In this document: piece by piece, positions 28,217 to 38,161 of the stretch | How positions within the stretch are numbered: the first letter of the stretch is position 1 | Layout of the letters: each line of letters starts with the position of its first letter | Translations under genes and position numbers: made by a program | DNA from: Robiginitomaculum sp. | GTDB taxonomy: Bacteria; Pseudomonadota; Alphaproteobacteria; Caulobacterales; Maricaulaceae | Direction: 5' to 3' | Length of the DNA: 64,000 nt | Assembly (NCBI GenBank): GCA_030949705.1 | Contig: JAUZSF010000022.1 | Span: 1 to 64,000, forward strand | The notes under the pieces: generated by a model | Database searches by the model: none | What the model was told of the DNA's origin: nothing | The model's input: the letters and a program-made list of their open reading frames with translations, nothing else

Positions 28217-28225
28217 ATAAGGCGA

Positions 28226-28781
28226 ATGAATCACGCCATCAAGCAGACGATAGCAGGAGCGTCAAAGGGAAACCTTTGGCGCTTTTGCCTTTTTGCTGGT
28301 GCTGTCTATCGGGGCACTTTCAGGTACGCCCGCTTTTGCGCATCGTGCCCATGCTGGTTTGACGGAAATTATGCCCAGCAAAGTCAATCAGGATATCGAA
28401 ATTACTCACCGGCTCTATGCCCACGATCTTGAACCCAGGCTTTTCTACAAGGTGATGAGCGGATGGGAAGAAACCGCGAAGGGCATCGCCAAAGTTGGTG
28501 AATATTGTGCCGCCAAATTCACCATTACGATTAACGGCAAACGACTTTCCCTCAACTATGTGGGAGCCGAGCCGGACGGCGAATTTATTTATGTTTATTT
28601 CACGGCACCGCGCCCCAAACCCGGCGATACACTGATGGTGGAAGATACACTGTTGCACGATGCCTTTGATGACCAGGTCAATCTGGTCAATCTGACCCTG
28701 AATGGTCAAACCCAAAGCCAGTATTTTCGCTTTGGCGATGAGGCAAAACCCTTTAACTGGTCTCTGACACCATCTGACTGA
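28226..28781 (+). CDS. DUF6702-family secreted protein (N-terminus possibly frameshifted)
   Basis: Small periplasmic protein of unknown role; the region 'THRLYAHDLEPRLF', 'FTITINGKRLSLNYVGAE', 'LLHDAFDDQVNLVNL' matches the DUF6702 pattern. The uninterrupted frame begins only at a TTG (28293). An ATG at 28226 opens another frame; removing one T from the run 28283-28286 joins them to give a basic start, a hydrophobic 'FAFLLVLSIGALSG' and a cleavage site after PAFA, a proper signal peptide. The same stretch forms a terminator-like hairpin, so the N-terminus is uncertain. Probably co-transcribed to some extent with the upstream M1 peptidase gene. Confidence 0.65.
28259..28294 (+). terminator. Strong hairpin with T-tract after the M1 peptidase gene
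   Basis: Stem GCGTCAAAGG / CCTTTGGCGC (28259-28268, 28273-28282; one G:U) with a GAAA tetraloop, followed by TTTTGCCTTTTT. It is 43 bases after the peptidase stop and inside the presumed start region of the DUF6702 gene, so it may be an attenuating terminator. Confidence 0.7.
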
Positions 28782-28826
28782 ACACCCACTCTTGCGCACC
28801 TGTACAATCAGGTTCATTTTGCACCC

Positions 28827-29802
28827 ATGGCTACATTAATCGATACCACCAAAGCAAAACAGACGCACCGTCATCCGGAAAAGCGTAATCGCGAGGATTC
28901 GCCGATACAGCGAAAACCGTCTTGGATTCGCGTAAAAGCACCAGTCGGCAAGGGCTATCTGGAAACCCGGGCTATTGTGAAGGAAAAAGGTCTCTTTACT
29001 GTCTGCGAAGAGGCGGCCTGTCCCAATCTTGGTGAATGCTGGGATAAAAAAGCATGCAACCTTGATGATCATGGGCGATACCTGCACCCGGGCCTGTGCC
29101 TTTTGCAATGTACGTACCGGCAAGCCAGCCCCTCTGGACCCGGACGAGCCCCAAAATGCCGCCCGGGCCGTGGTGGAAATGGGTTTGCGTCATGTGGTGG
29201 TTACCTCGGTTGACCGGGATGACCTGGATGATGGGGGGGCGGCGCATTTTGCCAAAACCGTGCGCGCCATTCGTCAGGCTGCGCCCAATACGACCATTGA
29301 AATCCTGACTCCGGACTTTTTGCGCAAGGGAAAATCCGCTGAGATCGTTATTGATTCGCGCCCCGATGTGTTTAATCACAATCTGGAAACCGTGCCGCGG
29401 CTTTATCTGTCTATCCGTCCTGGCGCACGGTATTTCCACTCTTTGCGCCTGTTACAAAGTGTGAAAGAGCGGGATCCAAACCAGTTCACCAAATCCGGAC
29501 TGATGGTTGGTCTTGGCGAAACCCGCGAAGAAGTCATGCAGGTGATGGACGATATGCGCTCGGCCGATGTGGATTTCATTACCATTGGCCAATACCTGCA
29601 ACCCACGCGCAAGCATGCCCCCGTGGACCGTTTTGTTACCCCCGAAGAGTTTGAAAGCCTGGAAGTGCTGGCTCGCTCCAAAGGGTTTCTCATGGTGTCG
29701 TCTTCGCCACTGACCCGGTCTAGTCACCATGCCGGCGAGGATTTTGCACAATTGCAACAGGCCCGCGCCCGGCAAGAAAACAAATCCAGCGGAAAGTCCT
29801 GA
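28827..29802 (+). CDS. lipA: Lipoyl synthase LipA, frameshifted
   Basis: Radical SAM enzyme that inserts two sulfurs into octanoyl groups, completing the work of LipB. Auxiliary cluster motif '[12 protein letters not shown]' is in the first frame (28827 to about 29050) and the radical SAM motif '[10 protein letters not shown]' in the second (to 29802); the C-terminal '[15 protein letters not shown]' is conserved. The join is a run of six A at 29046-29051; five A gives '[14 protein letters not shown]', the normal family sequence. I infer an insertion error. Corrected length is about 324 residues. Followed by the COQ10-like gene, the order seen in many alphaproteobacteria. Confidence 0.93.
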
Positions 29803-29805
29803 ACC

Positions 29806-30309
29806 TTGGCCCGGCATCATATCTGGAAACGGGTGGCCTTTTCCCCCGATGATGTATTCACCCTGGCATCTGATATTGGTGATTATCCAAACTTCATCAA
29901 ATTTATCAGTGCGATACGGATAAAAGATGATTATACCCATGAGGGTATTCGCACCCTGTTGGCCGAAGTCCGTATCCGTTATCAGTTTATACGGGAACGG
30001 TTTTCCACCCATGTGTATTTGAACGCACAAGAGCGAACCGTAGAGGTAAAACTGGCCAGAGGGCCATTTCGCAAATTAAAAAACTCCTGGCGTATTCACC
30101 CTCTGGACGATGGCTCATCTTTTGTTGAATTCAAGGTAGATTACGAGCTGGATATTCCGTTTCTTAGTCATTTACTCAAGAGTAAAGAGGATCGGGCAGC
30201 AGCCTCGATTATGCGGGCATTTGAACGCCGGGCCGCCGAGCGGTTTCAATCGGTTGGCGGTCCAGACGAAGATGTGGAAGCGCAAATCGCGGCCATCAAA
30301 AGTCTTTAA
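29806..30309 (+). CDS. COQ10/RatA-like START-domain protein
   Basis: Polyketide-cyclase/START-fold protein of 167 residues. Homologues bind ubiquinone (Coq10) or are called RatA toxins. Typical start: 'FSPDDVFTLASDIGDYPNFIKF' (part), then 'FSTHVYLNAQERTVEV', 'GPFRKLKNSWRIHP' and the C-terminal helix 'ASIMRAFERRAAERF'. In alphaproteobacteria this gene regularly follows lipA, and a role in ubiquinone handling or respiration is more likely than a toxin role. The start is TTG at 29806, three bases after the lipA stop. Confidence 0.85.
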   Translation: MARHHIWKRVAFSPDDVFTLASDIGDYPNFIKFISAIRIKDDYTHEGIRTLLAEVRIRYQFIRERFSTHVYLNAQERTVEVKLARGPFRKLKNSWRIHPLDDGSSFVEFKVDYELDIPFLSHLLKSKEDRAAASIMRAFERRAAERFQSVGGPDEDVEAQIAAIKSL

Positions 30310-30797
30310 TCAAACGCCTCGATCAACATGCCCAGGGCAACTTTTACGCTTTCCATGCGCACAATGGGCCGACCGGGATTGCCAAATTGGTGGGTCAGGC
30401 TGCGGGTTTTGTACCCTATGCGCGCGCAGGCAAAACATACCGTGCCAATAGGTTTGTCGGTCAAACCACCACCGGGACCGGCAATGCCGGTCAGTGCCAC
30501 CGATACATCAGCAACTGAATGGGCCAGCGCCCCTTCGGCCATCAGTCTGGCCACCGTTTCACTCACCGCGCCGTGTTCAACCAGAATACTTTGGGGCACG
30601 CCCAACAGAGAGGATTTCGCCTTGTATGAATAGGTCGAAAATCCACAATCAAATACATCCGAAGAGCCGGCGATCGCCGTCAAAGCCGCACTGACCAGCC
30701 CGCCGGTGCAGCTTTCTGCCGTGGTGATCATGGCATGATTGTCACGCGCCGTTTGCAAGGCCGTTTCGGCGAGTTTGAGAACATCTTCGGAAAACAT
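30306..30797 (-). CDS. CinA-family nicotinamide-nucleotide amidohydrolase
   Basis: Stand-alone CinA C-terminal domain (PncC type, 163 residues), which deamidates NMN to nicotinate mononucleotide in pyridine nucleotide recycling. Motifs: 'MITTAESCTGGLVSAALTAI', 'VFDCGFSTYSYKAKSSLLGV', 'ALTGIAGPGGGLTDKPIGTV' and the C-terminal 'ESVKVALGML'. I chose ATG 30797, six bases after GAGG; an upstream TTG at 30827 also is in frame. Convergent with the COQ10-like gene (stops overlap by four bases). Confidence 0.9.
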   Translation of the reverse strand: MFSEDVLKLAETALQTARDNHAMITTAESCTGGLVSAALTAIAGSSDVFDCGFSTYSYKAKSSLLGVPQSILVEHGAVSETVARLMAEGALAHSVADVSVALTGIAGPGGGLTDKPIGTVCFACARIGYKTRSLTHQFGNPGRPIVRMESVKVALGMLIEAFD

Positions 30798-30881
30798 AGG
30801 GGCCTCGTGATCATCATAGACAGACAAGCGACGTTATCGTCGTAAAAAGAGATTGTCCCGCAAAAACTCAATTAAGGGCAG

Positions 30882-32036
30882 CTAACGACTGACCGTAACG
30901 GTGGCCATGACCGCCAGGCCTTCACCACGTCCGGTATAGCCCAGCCCCTCGGTCGTGGTGGCTTTGACGCTGATATGAGATGGATCCAGCCCTAACAGCT
31001 CTCCAAGGCGGGCACGCATGGCCGCCCGGTGGGGTTTTATTTTGGGTTTTTCGCAAATAATCGTCAGATCAACATGGCGCACACAGGCGCTTTGCTGGCC
31101 GAGCAGGTCCAGCGCCTTTTGCAGAAAAACCGTGGAATCTACATTTTTCCACTGAGGATCACTGGGCGGGAAATGATCGCCAATATCACCCGCACCAATG
31201 GTGCCCAGCAGAGCATCGGTCAGCGCGTGCAGCGCCGCATCGGCATCGGAATGGCCAAGCAGGGCCAGATCACCCTTGATCGGCACCCCGCCCAGCATCA
31301 TCTGCGTGCCGGGAATCAGGCGATGCACATCATAGCCGGTGCCCGTCACACAAAGCTGAAACCCGTTTTGTGGCTGTACAATACGTTCCGCCCGTTCCAG
31401 ATCACCGGGATTGGTGATTTTGAAATTATCCACATCGCCCGGGATAATTTTACATTTCATACCAGCTGTGCGAGCCACGGCCAGATCATCAGGCAAATCC
31501 TCATTATCGGCTAAGGCCTTATAGGCTTTATAAAGCGGGGCAAAGGGAAAGACTTGCGGGGTTTGTACACTGACCAGTCCGGCCCGCGCCACGTCTTCAC
31601 CGGCTTGTGCCGTATGATCCACCTTTTTAAGGGCATCCGACAAGGCCATGCCGGGGGCGGCGCCTGCCTCTGGGCTGGCGGCCTCGATCAACCGGGTAAT
31701 CAGGCTTTCACTGACCAGCGGGCGGGCCGCATCATGGATCAGCAGCAGATCCGGCGGGGTGTCGGCCAATGCCGCCAGTCCGGCGCGTACCGAAGCGGTG
31801 CGGCTGGCCCCGCCAAAGACGGTGCGCACCGCCAGGCCTTCGCTGATCGAGGTAAAGAGAGGGGCTGCGTCCTCGGCAATTACGGCAATGACCGTATTAA
31901 TCCGGTTATGGTTTAAAAAGGTCATCAGAGTACGTGTGAATACAGGTGTGCCGCCAAGCAATTGATATTGCTTTGGAACTTCGCCGCCATGACGGGTGCC
32001 ACGCCCGGCACCAACCACAATCACTGCACAATTCAT
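30882..32036 (-). CDS. ispDF: Bifunctional IspD/IspF enzyme of the MEP isoprenoid pathway
   Basis: Fusion of 384 residues. The N-terminal half (about 1-225) is the cytidylyltransferase making CDP-ME ('VGAGRGTRHGGEVPKQYQLL', 'LLIHDAARPLV', 'QTPQVFPF'). The C-terminal half (about 228-384) is the cyclodiphosphate synthase: metal ligands in 'GTGYDVHRL', 'LLGHSDADAALHALTDALLG' and 'TTEGLGYTGRGEG'. Such fusion is known mainly in alphaproteobacteria and epsilonproteobacteria. Single gene; its promoter must share the 77-base gap with divergent dusB. Confidence 0.95.
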   Translation of the reverse strand: MNCAVIVVGAGRGTRHGGEVPKQYQLLGGTPVFTRTLMTFLNHNRINTVIAVIAEDAAPLFTSISEGLAVRTVFGGASRTASVRAGLAALADTPPDLLLIHDAARPLVSESLITRLIEAASPEAGAAPGMALSDALKKVDHTAQAGEDVARAGLVSVQTPQVFPFAPLYKAYKALADNEDLPDDLAVARTAGMKCKIIPGDVDNFKITNPGDLERAERIVQPQNGFQLCVTGTGYDVHRLIPGTQMMLGGVPIKGDLALLGHSDADAALHALTDALLGTIGAGDIGDHFPPSDPQWKNVDSTVFLQKALDLLGQQSACVRHVDLTIICEKPKIKPHRAAMRARLGELLGLDPSHISVKATTTEGLGYTGRGEGLAVMATVTVSR

Positions 32037-32113
32037 CCGTGCACTCCCTTTACAAGGCCAACATTTGTCGCAATCAGTGCTTAAAATTTAGGCACTGCAT
32101 GTAAAATACCCTG

Positions 32114-33118
32114 ATGACCCTTATTGTAGACAATCTGGTTCTTGGCAATCGCGTAATACTGGCCCCCATGTCTGGTATCACCGATTTACCCTTTCGTACC
32201 CAAGTCAAAAGACTGGGCGCCGGGCTGGTTGTCAATGAAATGACCGCCAGCCGGGAGCTGGTCCGTGGGCGCAAGGATATGCTGCGCAAAATTGCCGCCA
32301 ACGGACAATCCGGGCCACTGGCCATTCAGATTGCCGGGCGCGAGGCCCATTGGATGGCTGAGGCGGCCAAGCTGGCCGAAGATGCCGGGGCCAAGCTGAT
32401 TGATATCAATATGGGCTGTCCCTCGCGGCAGGTCACCCGGGGGGCGACCGGTTCGGCGCTGATGCGTGATCTGGATCACGCGCTCAGCCTGATCGAAGCC
32501 ACCATCAAGGCGGTAAACCTGCCGGTCAGCGTTAAAATGCGCCTTGGCTGGGACGAACACAGCCTGAATGCGCCCGAACTGGCCCGGCGCGCACAAAATG
32601 CCGGGGCAGCGATGTTAACCGTGCATGGCCGTACCCGGTGCCAGTTTTACAAGGGCAGGGCAGACTGGAAAGCCGTGGCAAATGTGGTGCAGGCGGTGGA
32701 TATTCCCGTGATCGTCAATGGCGATATTTGTAATGCCAGCGATGCCAGAACCGCCCTTGCGTACTCTGGTGCTGCCGGGGTGATGATTGGCCGGGGAGCC
32801 TGTGGCCGCCCATGGCTGCCGGGCATGGTCGCGGCGTCTCTACAAGGCAAGACGTCGATAGGTAGTCCCAGGTTGGAGACCCATTTTGCCCTGCTGGCAG
32901 AACAGTTTGAGGGTACCCTGACGCTATATGGCAGTCGGTTGGGTGTGCGCATGTTTCGCAAACACCTTTCGGCCAGCATTGATGCCGCGCCTCTGCAATG
33001 GGAGGAAAGTGCACGGCGGGCCTTGCGCGCCCGGGCCTGTCGGTTATCAGAGCCAGAAGCCATAAAAGACCTGATCCAAGCACTGGGCCAGGACTGCCCG
33101 TCGCTATTGGCCGCATGA
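32114..33118 (+). CDS. dusB: tRNA-dihydrouridine synthase DusB (NifR3-type)
   Basis: FMN enzyme that reduces uridine in the tRNA D-loop (334 residues). Start '[17 protein letters not shown]' (FMN site), catalytic cysteine in '[12 protein letters not shown]', '[11 protein letters not shown]' and '[11 protein letters not shown]', '[14 protein letters not shown]' complete the TIM barrel. The usual 'GCPAKKV' is 'GCPSRQV' here. First gene of a long rightward run; its TGA overlaps the ATG of ntrC (ATGA). In relatives ntrB is between them, and it is absent here. Confidence 0.93.
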   Translation: MTLIVDNLVLGNRVILAPMSGITDLPFRTQVKRLGAGLVVNEMTASRELVRGRKDMLRKIAANGQSGPLAIQIAGREAHWMAEAAKLAEDAGAKLIDINMGCPSRQVTRGATGSALMRDLDHALSLIEATIKAVNLPVSVKMRLGWDEHSLNAPELARRAQNAGAAMLTVHGRTRCQFYKGRADWKAVANVVQAVDIPVIVNGDICNASDARTALAYSGAAGVMIGRGACGRPWLPGMVAASLQGKTSIGSPRLETHFALLAEQFEGTLTLYGSRLGVRMFRKHLSASIDAAPLQWEESARRALRARACRLSEPEAIKDLIQALGQDCPSLLAA

Positions 33119-34440
33119 GTGCGCGTAAAAAAATATTGCTAGCCCATAATGAGCGCATAGCCAGGGAAACTCTTGCCCGGGATCTATCGCAAAAGGGCTA
33201 TGATGTTCGCGCCACCGAAACCTTCGACACGCTGTGGCGATGGATACGTGCCGGTAAGGGTGATATTGTTCTGATAGACGTGGATATAACTGATCCGGCA
33301 CGCAACGGATTTGAACTGCTCAAGCAAATTCGCGAAGCCTATCCCCATTTGCCGGCCTTGGTGCTCAGCGCGGAAAATACGGTACTGACTTCCTTGTTGG
33401 CGGCGCGTTTTGGTGCCTTTGATTATTTTCCAAAGCCATTCAGTTTTGAACAATTAAACGCTTCGATCACCGCAGCGCTGCAAACCCCCGAAACGCCTAA
33501 AAAGAAAACCAAGTCACGCACAGATTTACCCCTGGTGGGCAGTTCAGAGCCCATGCAGGCCGTTTACCGCCTGATAGCGCAGGCAACGCAATCCACCTTG
33601 CCGATCCTGATTACTGGCGAAACCGGCACCGGCAAAAGCCTCGTGGCAAAAATGCTGCATGAATATGGCCTGTATGCCCAGACCAATTATGAGGTTTTGC
33701 ACTTTCCTCTTGCGGATGAAGTCTTTGATGAAACCTTGGCCAAGGCCTGTACTAATGCCAAAGAGGGCACGTTGGTGCTGGATGAAATCAGTGCTCTTTC
33801 TGATATTCAGCAGGCCCGTTTAATCAGCATGCTTAGCCGCCTGGATGATCAGGAGCCTTCTCCGCGCCTGATTGCCACCACCCGATTACCCATATCTGAT
33901 GATGGTAATCTTGCCGGGATCGGTCATGAGCTGTTATTCCGGTTGAACACCCTGCACATTCATTTGCCAGCCTTGCGGGATCGACAAAATGATATTGTCG
34001 AACTGGCCCAGGCCTTTGTGGCACAGTTCAGTCAGGGGCAAAAAAAACTGGGCAGAGAAGCCGAACGCAGTCTGTGTGGGCGGCCATGGCCCGGCAATGT
34101 CCGTGAATTGCGTAATGTCTTGCAACGTGCAGCCCTGATGACCCGCCATGACAGTATTGCACCGGAAGATGTCATGGCCCCAACCGCTCCGGGCCATGTG
34201 GCCGGGGATAAAGAACTGGATGACACCATCGCCCGGGCCTTGGCGGTCTATCTAAATGGTTTCGATCCACAGGACCTTCCCGACGACCTGTACATCCATG
34301 CCCTGGCAGCGCTGGAAAAACCATTATTAAAAAGCGTGATGGCCATGGCGGGTGGAAATCAGCTCAAAGCGGCTAAATTATTGGGCATTAATCGCAACAC
34401 CCTGCACAAAAAACTGGTGCGTTATAAGATCATTCCATAA
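33115..34440 (+). CDS. ntrC: NtrC-like response regulator lacking receiver acidic pair and GAFTGA loop
   Basis: Regulator of 441 residues with receiver (about 1-125), AAA+ (about 139-380) and a Fis-type HTH (about 400-441; '[20 protein letters not shown]'). The receiver keeps Asp55 and Lys107, but the acidic pocket is His11-Asn12-Glu13 instead of Asp/Glu pairs. The AAA+ domain has Walker A GETGTGKS (168-175) and Walker B LVLDE (220-224), yet only 46 residues separate them, about 20 fewer than in E. coli NtrC, and the ELFGHEKGAFTGA segment is missing. Rhodobacter capsulatus NtrC also lacks that loop and works without sigma-54. No ntrB is present. Name by position and similarity. Confidence 0.85.
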   Translation: MSARKKILLAHNERIARETLARDLSQKGYDVRATETFDTLWRWIRAGKGDIVLIDVDITDPARNGFELLKQIREAYPHLPALVLSAENTVLTSLLAARFGAFDYFPKPFSFEQLNASITAALQTPETPKKKTKSRTDLPLVGSSEPMQAVYRLIAQATQSTLPILITGETGTGKSLVAKMLHEYGLYAQTNYEVLHFPLADEVFDETLAKACTNAKEGTLVLDEISALSDIQQARLISMLSRLDDQEPSPRLIATTRLPISDDGNLAGIGHELLFRLNTLHIHLPALRDRQNDIVELAQAFVAQFSQGQKKLGREAERSLCGRPWPGNVRELRNVLQRAALMTRHDSIAPEDVMAPTAPGHVAGDKELDDTIARALAVYLNGFDPQDLPDDLYIHALAALEKPLLKSVMAMAGGNQLKAAKLLGINRNTLHKKLVRYKIIP

Positions 34441-34526
34441 CACCCGCCCGCGCAAGAACTGTTGAACTTTGGCAACAGGTGTGGCAATTGTGTCGCTAAT
34501 GCTAGTGTTATGGAGCGGTTTTCCGC

Positions 34527-36767
34527 ATGGAAAAGGCTGGTAAAGCGCCATTAAGTGTAGATGCCCGGTTCGCCCGTCCGGTAAACCTGCTCAGCTCGGC
34601 GCTCTTTGGCGCATTTTATGCCATTGCCATCGTGATTACCGCACTGGGGGCGTTCTTTGCCTTGTCCGGGGCAGGGCGCTTTGGCCCCGGCAGCAGCTTT
34701 CTGGTCGCTGTGCTGGTTGGCAATCTGCTGCTGATACTGGGGCTTGCCGGCTATGTGATTTTGCGTCTGGGGCGCCTTTGGGTGATGCGCAGTCATGACG
34801 AAGCAGCCCCCAGGCTGCACTTGCGCTTTGCCGGCATGTTCAGCATGGCAGCCGTCTTTCCGGCCATTATTGTGGCAATATTTTTTGCCGTGGTTTACAC
34901 CCGGGGGATCGAGTATTGGTTTTCCGACCGGGTGGCGACCCTGACCAATAATATTGTTTCGGTAGCCCGCGCCACTTTACAGGCCCAAGCTGATGAAGTT
35001 TATAGCGAAATTCCGCCCATGGCGAATGACCTCAGCCAGCCCGAAGCCGTCAAAAACTTTATCGACGGGCCGATTATTTTTACCGACTATTTGCGCTTTC
35101 AGGCTGAACGCCGGTTTTTTCAGGCCGCCTATATTTTACACGGCAATGGCACGGTTCTGCGGCGGGTAGAGGCCAAGGATGCGCCGCCATTTCTGGTGCC
35201 ATCGGCCGAGGCCTTTGCCGCCGCAGGCTCGGGCCGGGTTAATCTGCAATTCGACAGTGATCAAAACCTCATACGGGGGCTGATCAAGCTTTCAGGTTAT
35301 GAGGATGCCTATCTTTATGTAGTGCGCTTTGCCACGGGACGAAGCCTAAGCACCCTTGCCGAAGCCAGTCAGGCGCTGGATGCCTTTCAGGAGGCCGAAA
35401 ATCGCCGGGGGCGTCTGGCTGGTTCTTTTGCGTTGATTTACCTGGAAACTGCCTTGCTGGTGCTGATTGGGGCGATTTGGGTCGGTCTGGCTGCCGCGAC
35501 GCGGATTGTGCTGCCCATTGGCAAGTTGGCCCAAGCAGCACAACGGGTACGTGATGGTGATTTGATGGCCCGGGTCGGGGTTGGTAATGAAAATGATGAA
35601 GTAGCGGAATTATCTCGTGATTTCAATGAAATGACGTCACAACTTCAATCACAAAGACAAGAGCTGATTAGCGCCCATCAGGAATCTGAAAGCCGGCGTT
35701 TGTTCATTGAAACTGTGCTTTCGGGGGTGAGCGCCGGGGTACTGGATCTGGATGCCCAGGGTCGCATTGGGTTTGCCAACCCATCGGCACTTGCCTTGTT
35801 GGGCTGTGAAGAAGACGACCTGAAGGGCAAGAAACTGCAAAAATGCATTCCCGAATTTACCCATTTGCTGAGCAAGGCCAAAAAGTCACCGGATCGCAAG
35901 GCCGAAGGCCAGGTGGAATTGAGTGGTAAAGACGGGGGCATTCATTTGAACACCAAAGTAGCCCCCAGCGGGCGTGGCAAGCGCCATGGTTATGTCATTA
36001 CCTTTGATGACATGAGCCGCGCCATTGCTGCCCAGCGCAGCGCTGCCTGGCGTGAAGTGGCCCGGCGCATTGCCCACGAGATCAAGAACCCCTTGACGCC
36101 CATCCAGTTATCGGCAGAGCGCCTGCGTCGCAAATATCGTACTGAGCTGAAAACCGATGGCGATGTGTTTGATAAATGCATTAAAACCATTGTGCGCCAA
36201 GTGTCCGATATCGGGCGTATGGTAGATGAATTTTCATCCTTTGCCCGCATGCCGGTGCCCAAAAGTGCTGCGATTGATCTGGCCCAGCTGGTTCGTGATG
36301 CGGTTTTTGCCCAGCACGTGGCCTTTCCGGATATCCGCTTTAATACGGAAATACCGAACGGTAAAATTCTGGGTTGGGGGGATGAACGCTTAGCCTCGCA
36401 AGCCGTTGGCAATATTCTTAAAAATGCTGCTGAGGCCATTTTGGGGGCCGGGCAATCGGGCGAAATTAATGTCACCATTACCCAGAGTGATCACGGGCAG
36501 GTGGTCAAGGTGATTGATAACGGTCCGGGATGGCCGTCGCGCGGACGAGAACGCCTGTTGGAACCCTATATGACCACCCGGGCCAAAGGCACCGGCCTTG
36601 GCCTGGCGATCGTGAACCGGATTATGGAAGACCATGATGGGGATTTACGCCTGCTTGATCGTGAAGACGGTTTAACTGGCGCAGTTGTTGCATTGCGCTT
36701 TCCCCTGCCACCCGAAGAGAAAACCAAAACCGCAAATGCAAAGAAAACAGAGAAAAGAGAAGCCTGA
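34527..36767 (+). CDS. ntrY: Membrane sensor histidine kinase NtrY
   Basis: Sensor of 746 residues paired with NtrX; the pair has been linked to nitrogen, redox and envelope responses. Three or four membrane segments (about 28-130) are followed by a periplasmic domain, a further helix (about 290-320), HAMP ('LPIGKLAQAAQRVRDGD'), PAS (about 390-480), the HisKA dimerisation helix with phospho-acceptor in 'RRIAHEIKNPLTPI', and ATP-binding motifs 'ILKNAAEAI', 'VIDNGPGWP' and 'GTGLGLAIVNRI'. It ends in a Lys-rich tail. A gap of 86 bases follows ntrC; no clear promoter was found. Confidence 0.94.
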   Translation: MEKAGKAPLSVDARFARPVNLLSSALFGAFYAIAIVITALGAFFALSGAGRFGPGSSFLVAVLVGNLLLILGLAGYVILRLGRLWVMRSHDEAAPRLHLRFAGMFSMAAVFPAIIVAIFFAVVYTRGIEYWFSDRVATLTNNIVSVARATLQAQADEVYSEIPPMANDLSQPEAVKNFIDGPIIFTDYLRFQAERRFFQAAYILHGNGTVLRRVEAKDAPPFLVPSAEAFAAAGSGRVNLQFDSDQNLIRGLIKLSGYEDAYLYVVRFATGRSLSTLAEASQALDAFQEAENRRGRLAGSFALIYLETALLVLIGAIWVGLAAATRIVLPIGKLAQAAQRVRDGDLMARVGVGNENDEVAELSRDFNEMTSQLQSQRQELISAHQESESRRLFIETVLSGVSAGVLDLDAQGRIGFANPSALALLGCEEDDLKGKKLQKCIPEFTHLLSKAKKSPDRKAEGQVELSGKDGGIHLNTKVAPSGRGKRHGYVITFDDMSRAIAAQRSAAWREVARRIAHEIKNPLTPIQLSAERLRRKYRTELKTDGDVFDKCIKTIVRQVSDIGRMVDEFSSFARMPVPKSAAIDLAQLVRDAVFAQHVAFPDIRFNTEIPNGKILGWGDERLASQAVGNILKNAAEAILGAGQSGEINVTITQSDHGQVVKVIDNGPGWPSRGRERLLEPYMTTRAKGTGLGLAIVNRIMEDHDGDLRLLDREDGLTGAVVALRFPLPPEEKTKTANAKKTEKREA

Positions 36768-38161
36768 TGTCTGCTGATATATTGGTCGTTGATGATGAAG
36801 AAGATATCCGCGAACTGATCGGCGGTATTTTAGAGGATGATGGGTACGAAGCCCGTACCGCCGATGGTGCCAGCTCTGCCTTGATGGCAATTTCGGATCG
36901 CAAGCCCGCTTTGGTTATTCTGGACGTCTGGTTGCAAGGCAGTGAACGGGACGGGATTGGGGTTCTGGAAGAAGTCAAGGCCCTGGACCCGGATCTGCCG
37001 GTGATCCTAATTTCCGGCCACGGCACCATTGAAACGGCGGTTTCTGCCATACGCAAAGGGGCCTATGACTTTATCGAAAAACCTTTTAACAGCGAACGCC
37101 TGTTGCTGGTGGTGCGCCGGGCTTTGGAAACGGTACAGCTGCGCCGGGAAAATCTGGACCTGAAGGCCAATGCCGCCAATGTTTCTGAACTGATCGGGGT
37201 ATCCCAAAGCATTAATGCGGTGCGGCAGGTCATCTCCCGGGTAGCGCGCGCCAACAGCCGGGTTCTGGTCATCGGCCCCATGGGGGCGGGCAAGCAATTG
37301 GTGGCGCGCAATATCCACGAACAATCAGAACGTAGAAACGGTCGCTTTGTGGCCATTAATGCCGCCGCCATGACACCGGATTCGGTCGAGTTGGAGTTAT
37401 TTGGTTCGGAAGATGCATCAGGCAAGGTGACCAAGGCCGGATTGTTTGAGCAAGCCCATATGGGCACCTTGTACATTGATGAAGTTGGCGATATGCCCCT
37501 GGAAACCCAGGGAAAACTGCTGCATTTGCTGGTTGCTCAAAGTTTTCGCCGCCTTGGCGGCTCGGCTGATGTGAAGGTCGATGTCCGGGTGATCAGCTCT
37601 ACTTCAAAAAATCTGACTTCCCTGATTGAACGGGGCCTGTTTCGCGAGGCCCTGTATCATCGTCTTAATGTGGTGCCGGTTCATGTTCCCGCACTGAGTG
37701 AGCGGCGCGAAGACATTCCGGCCCTGGTAAACTATTTTGTCTCCCGGCTTTCCGCCGCGGCTGGCCAGCCACCGCGCCTGATTAGTGACGATGTTATGGC
37801 CTATCTTCAGGCCGCCCGCTGGCCCGGCAATGTCCGCCAGTTACGCAACAATATCGAACGCATCCTTATTCTGGCCAATGGCGATCCATCCGAACCATTG
37901 ACACTGGATCAATTGCCTATGGAACAAAATTCAGATGATGCGGATTCTATACTGGGGGCGGAAAAACTGGTTGCATTTCCTTTGCGCGAGGCCAGACTGG
38001 AGTTTGAACGCGAATATTTGAAGGTTCAGGTCAGTCGTTTTGGGGGCAATATTTCCCGCACCGCCACCTTTATCGGCATGGAACGCTCTGCCTTGCACCG
38101 TAAACTCAAGTCTTTGGGCATCCAGCCCAGAAACGCAAAGAACACAGGTGATCGTTCATGA
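36767..38161 (+). CDS. ntrX: Response regulator NtrX
   Basis: Partner of NtrY, 464 residues. Receiver with a complete pocket ('LVVDDEEDIREL', phospho-Asp in 'VILDVWL', Lys in 'FIEKPF'), AAA+ with Walker A 'GPMGAGKQL', Walker B 'LYIDEV' and a Fis-like HTH ('GGNISRTATFIGMERSALHRKL'). Between Walker A and B the GAFTGA motif is replaced by 'ELFGSEDASGKVTKAGLF', as is usual for NtrX, so it is not expected to work with sigma-54. Its ATG shares a base with the ntrY stop (coupled) and its own stop overlaps the trkA start by four bases. Confidence 0.94.
   Translation: MSADILVVDDEEDIRELIGGILEDDGYEARTADGASSALMAISDRKPALVILDVWLQGSERDGIGVLEEVKALDPDLPVILISGHGTIETAVSAIRKGAYDFIEKPFNSERLLLVVRRALETVQLRRENLDLKANAANVSELIGVSQSINAVRQVISRVARANSRVLVIGPMGAGKQLVARNIHEQSERRNGRFVAINAAAMTPDSVELELFGSEDASGKVTKAGLFEQAHMGTLYIDEVGDMPLETQGKLLHLLVAQSFRRLGGSADVKVDVRVISSTSKNLTSLIERGLFREALYHRLNVVPVHVPALSERREDIPALVNYFVSRLSAAAGQPPRLISDDVMAYLQAARWPGNVRQLRNNIERILILANGDPSEPLTLDQLPMEQNSDDADSILGAEKLVAFPLREARLEFEREYLKVQVSRFGGNISRTATFIGMERSALHRKLKSLGIQPRNAKNTGDRS

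Noticed and set aside
34441-34526. A sigma-54 promoter upstream of ntrY (TGGCA...GC words)
   Set aside because: The words do not give the GG/GC pair at the fixed 24/12 spacing, so it is not supported.
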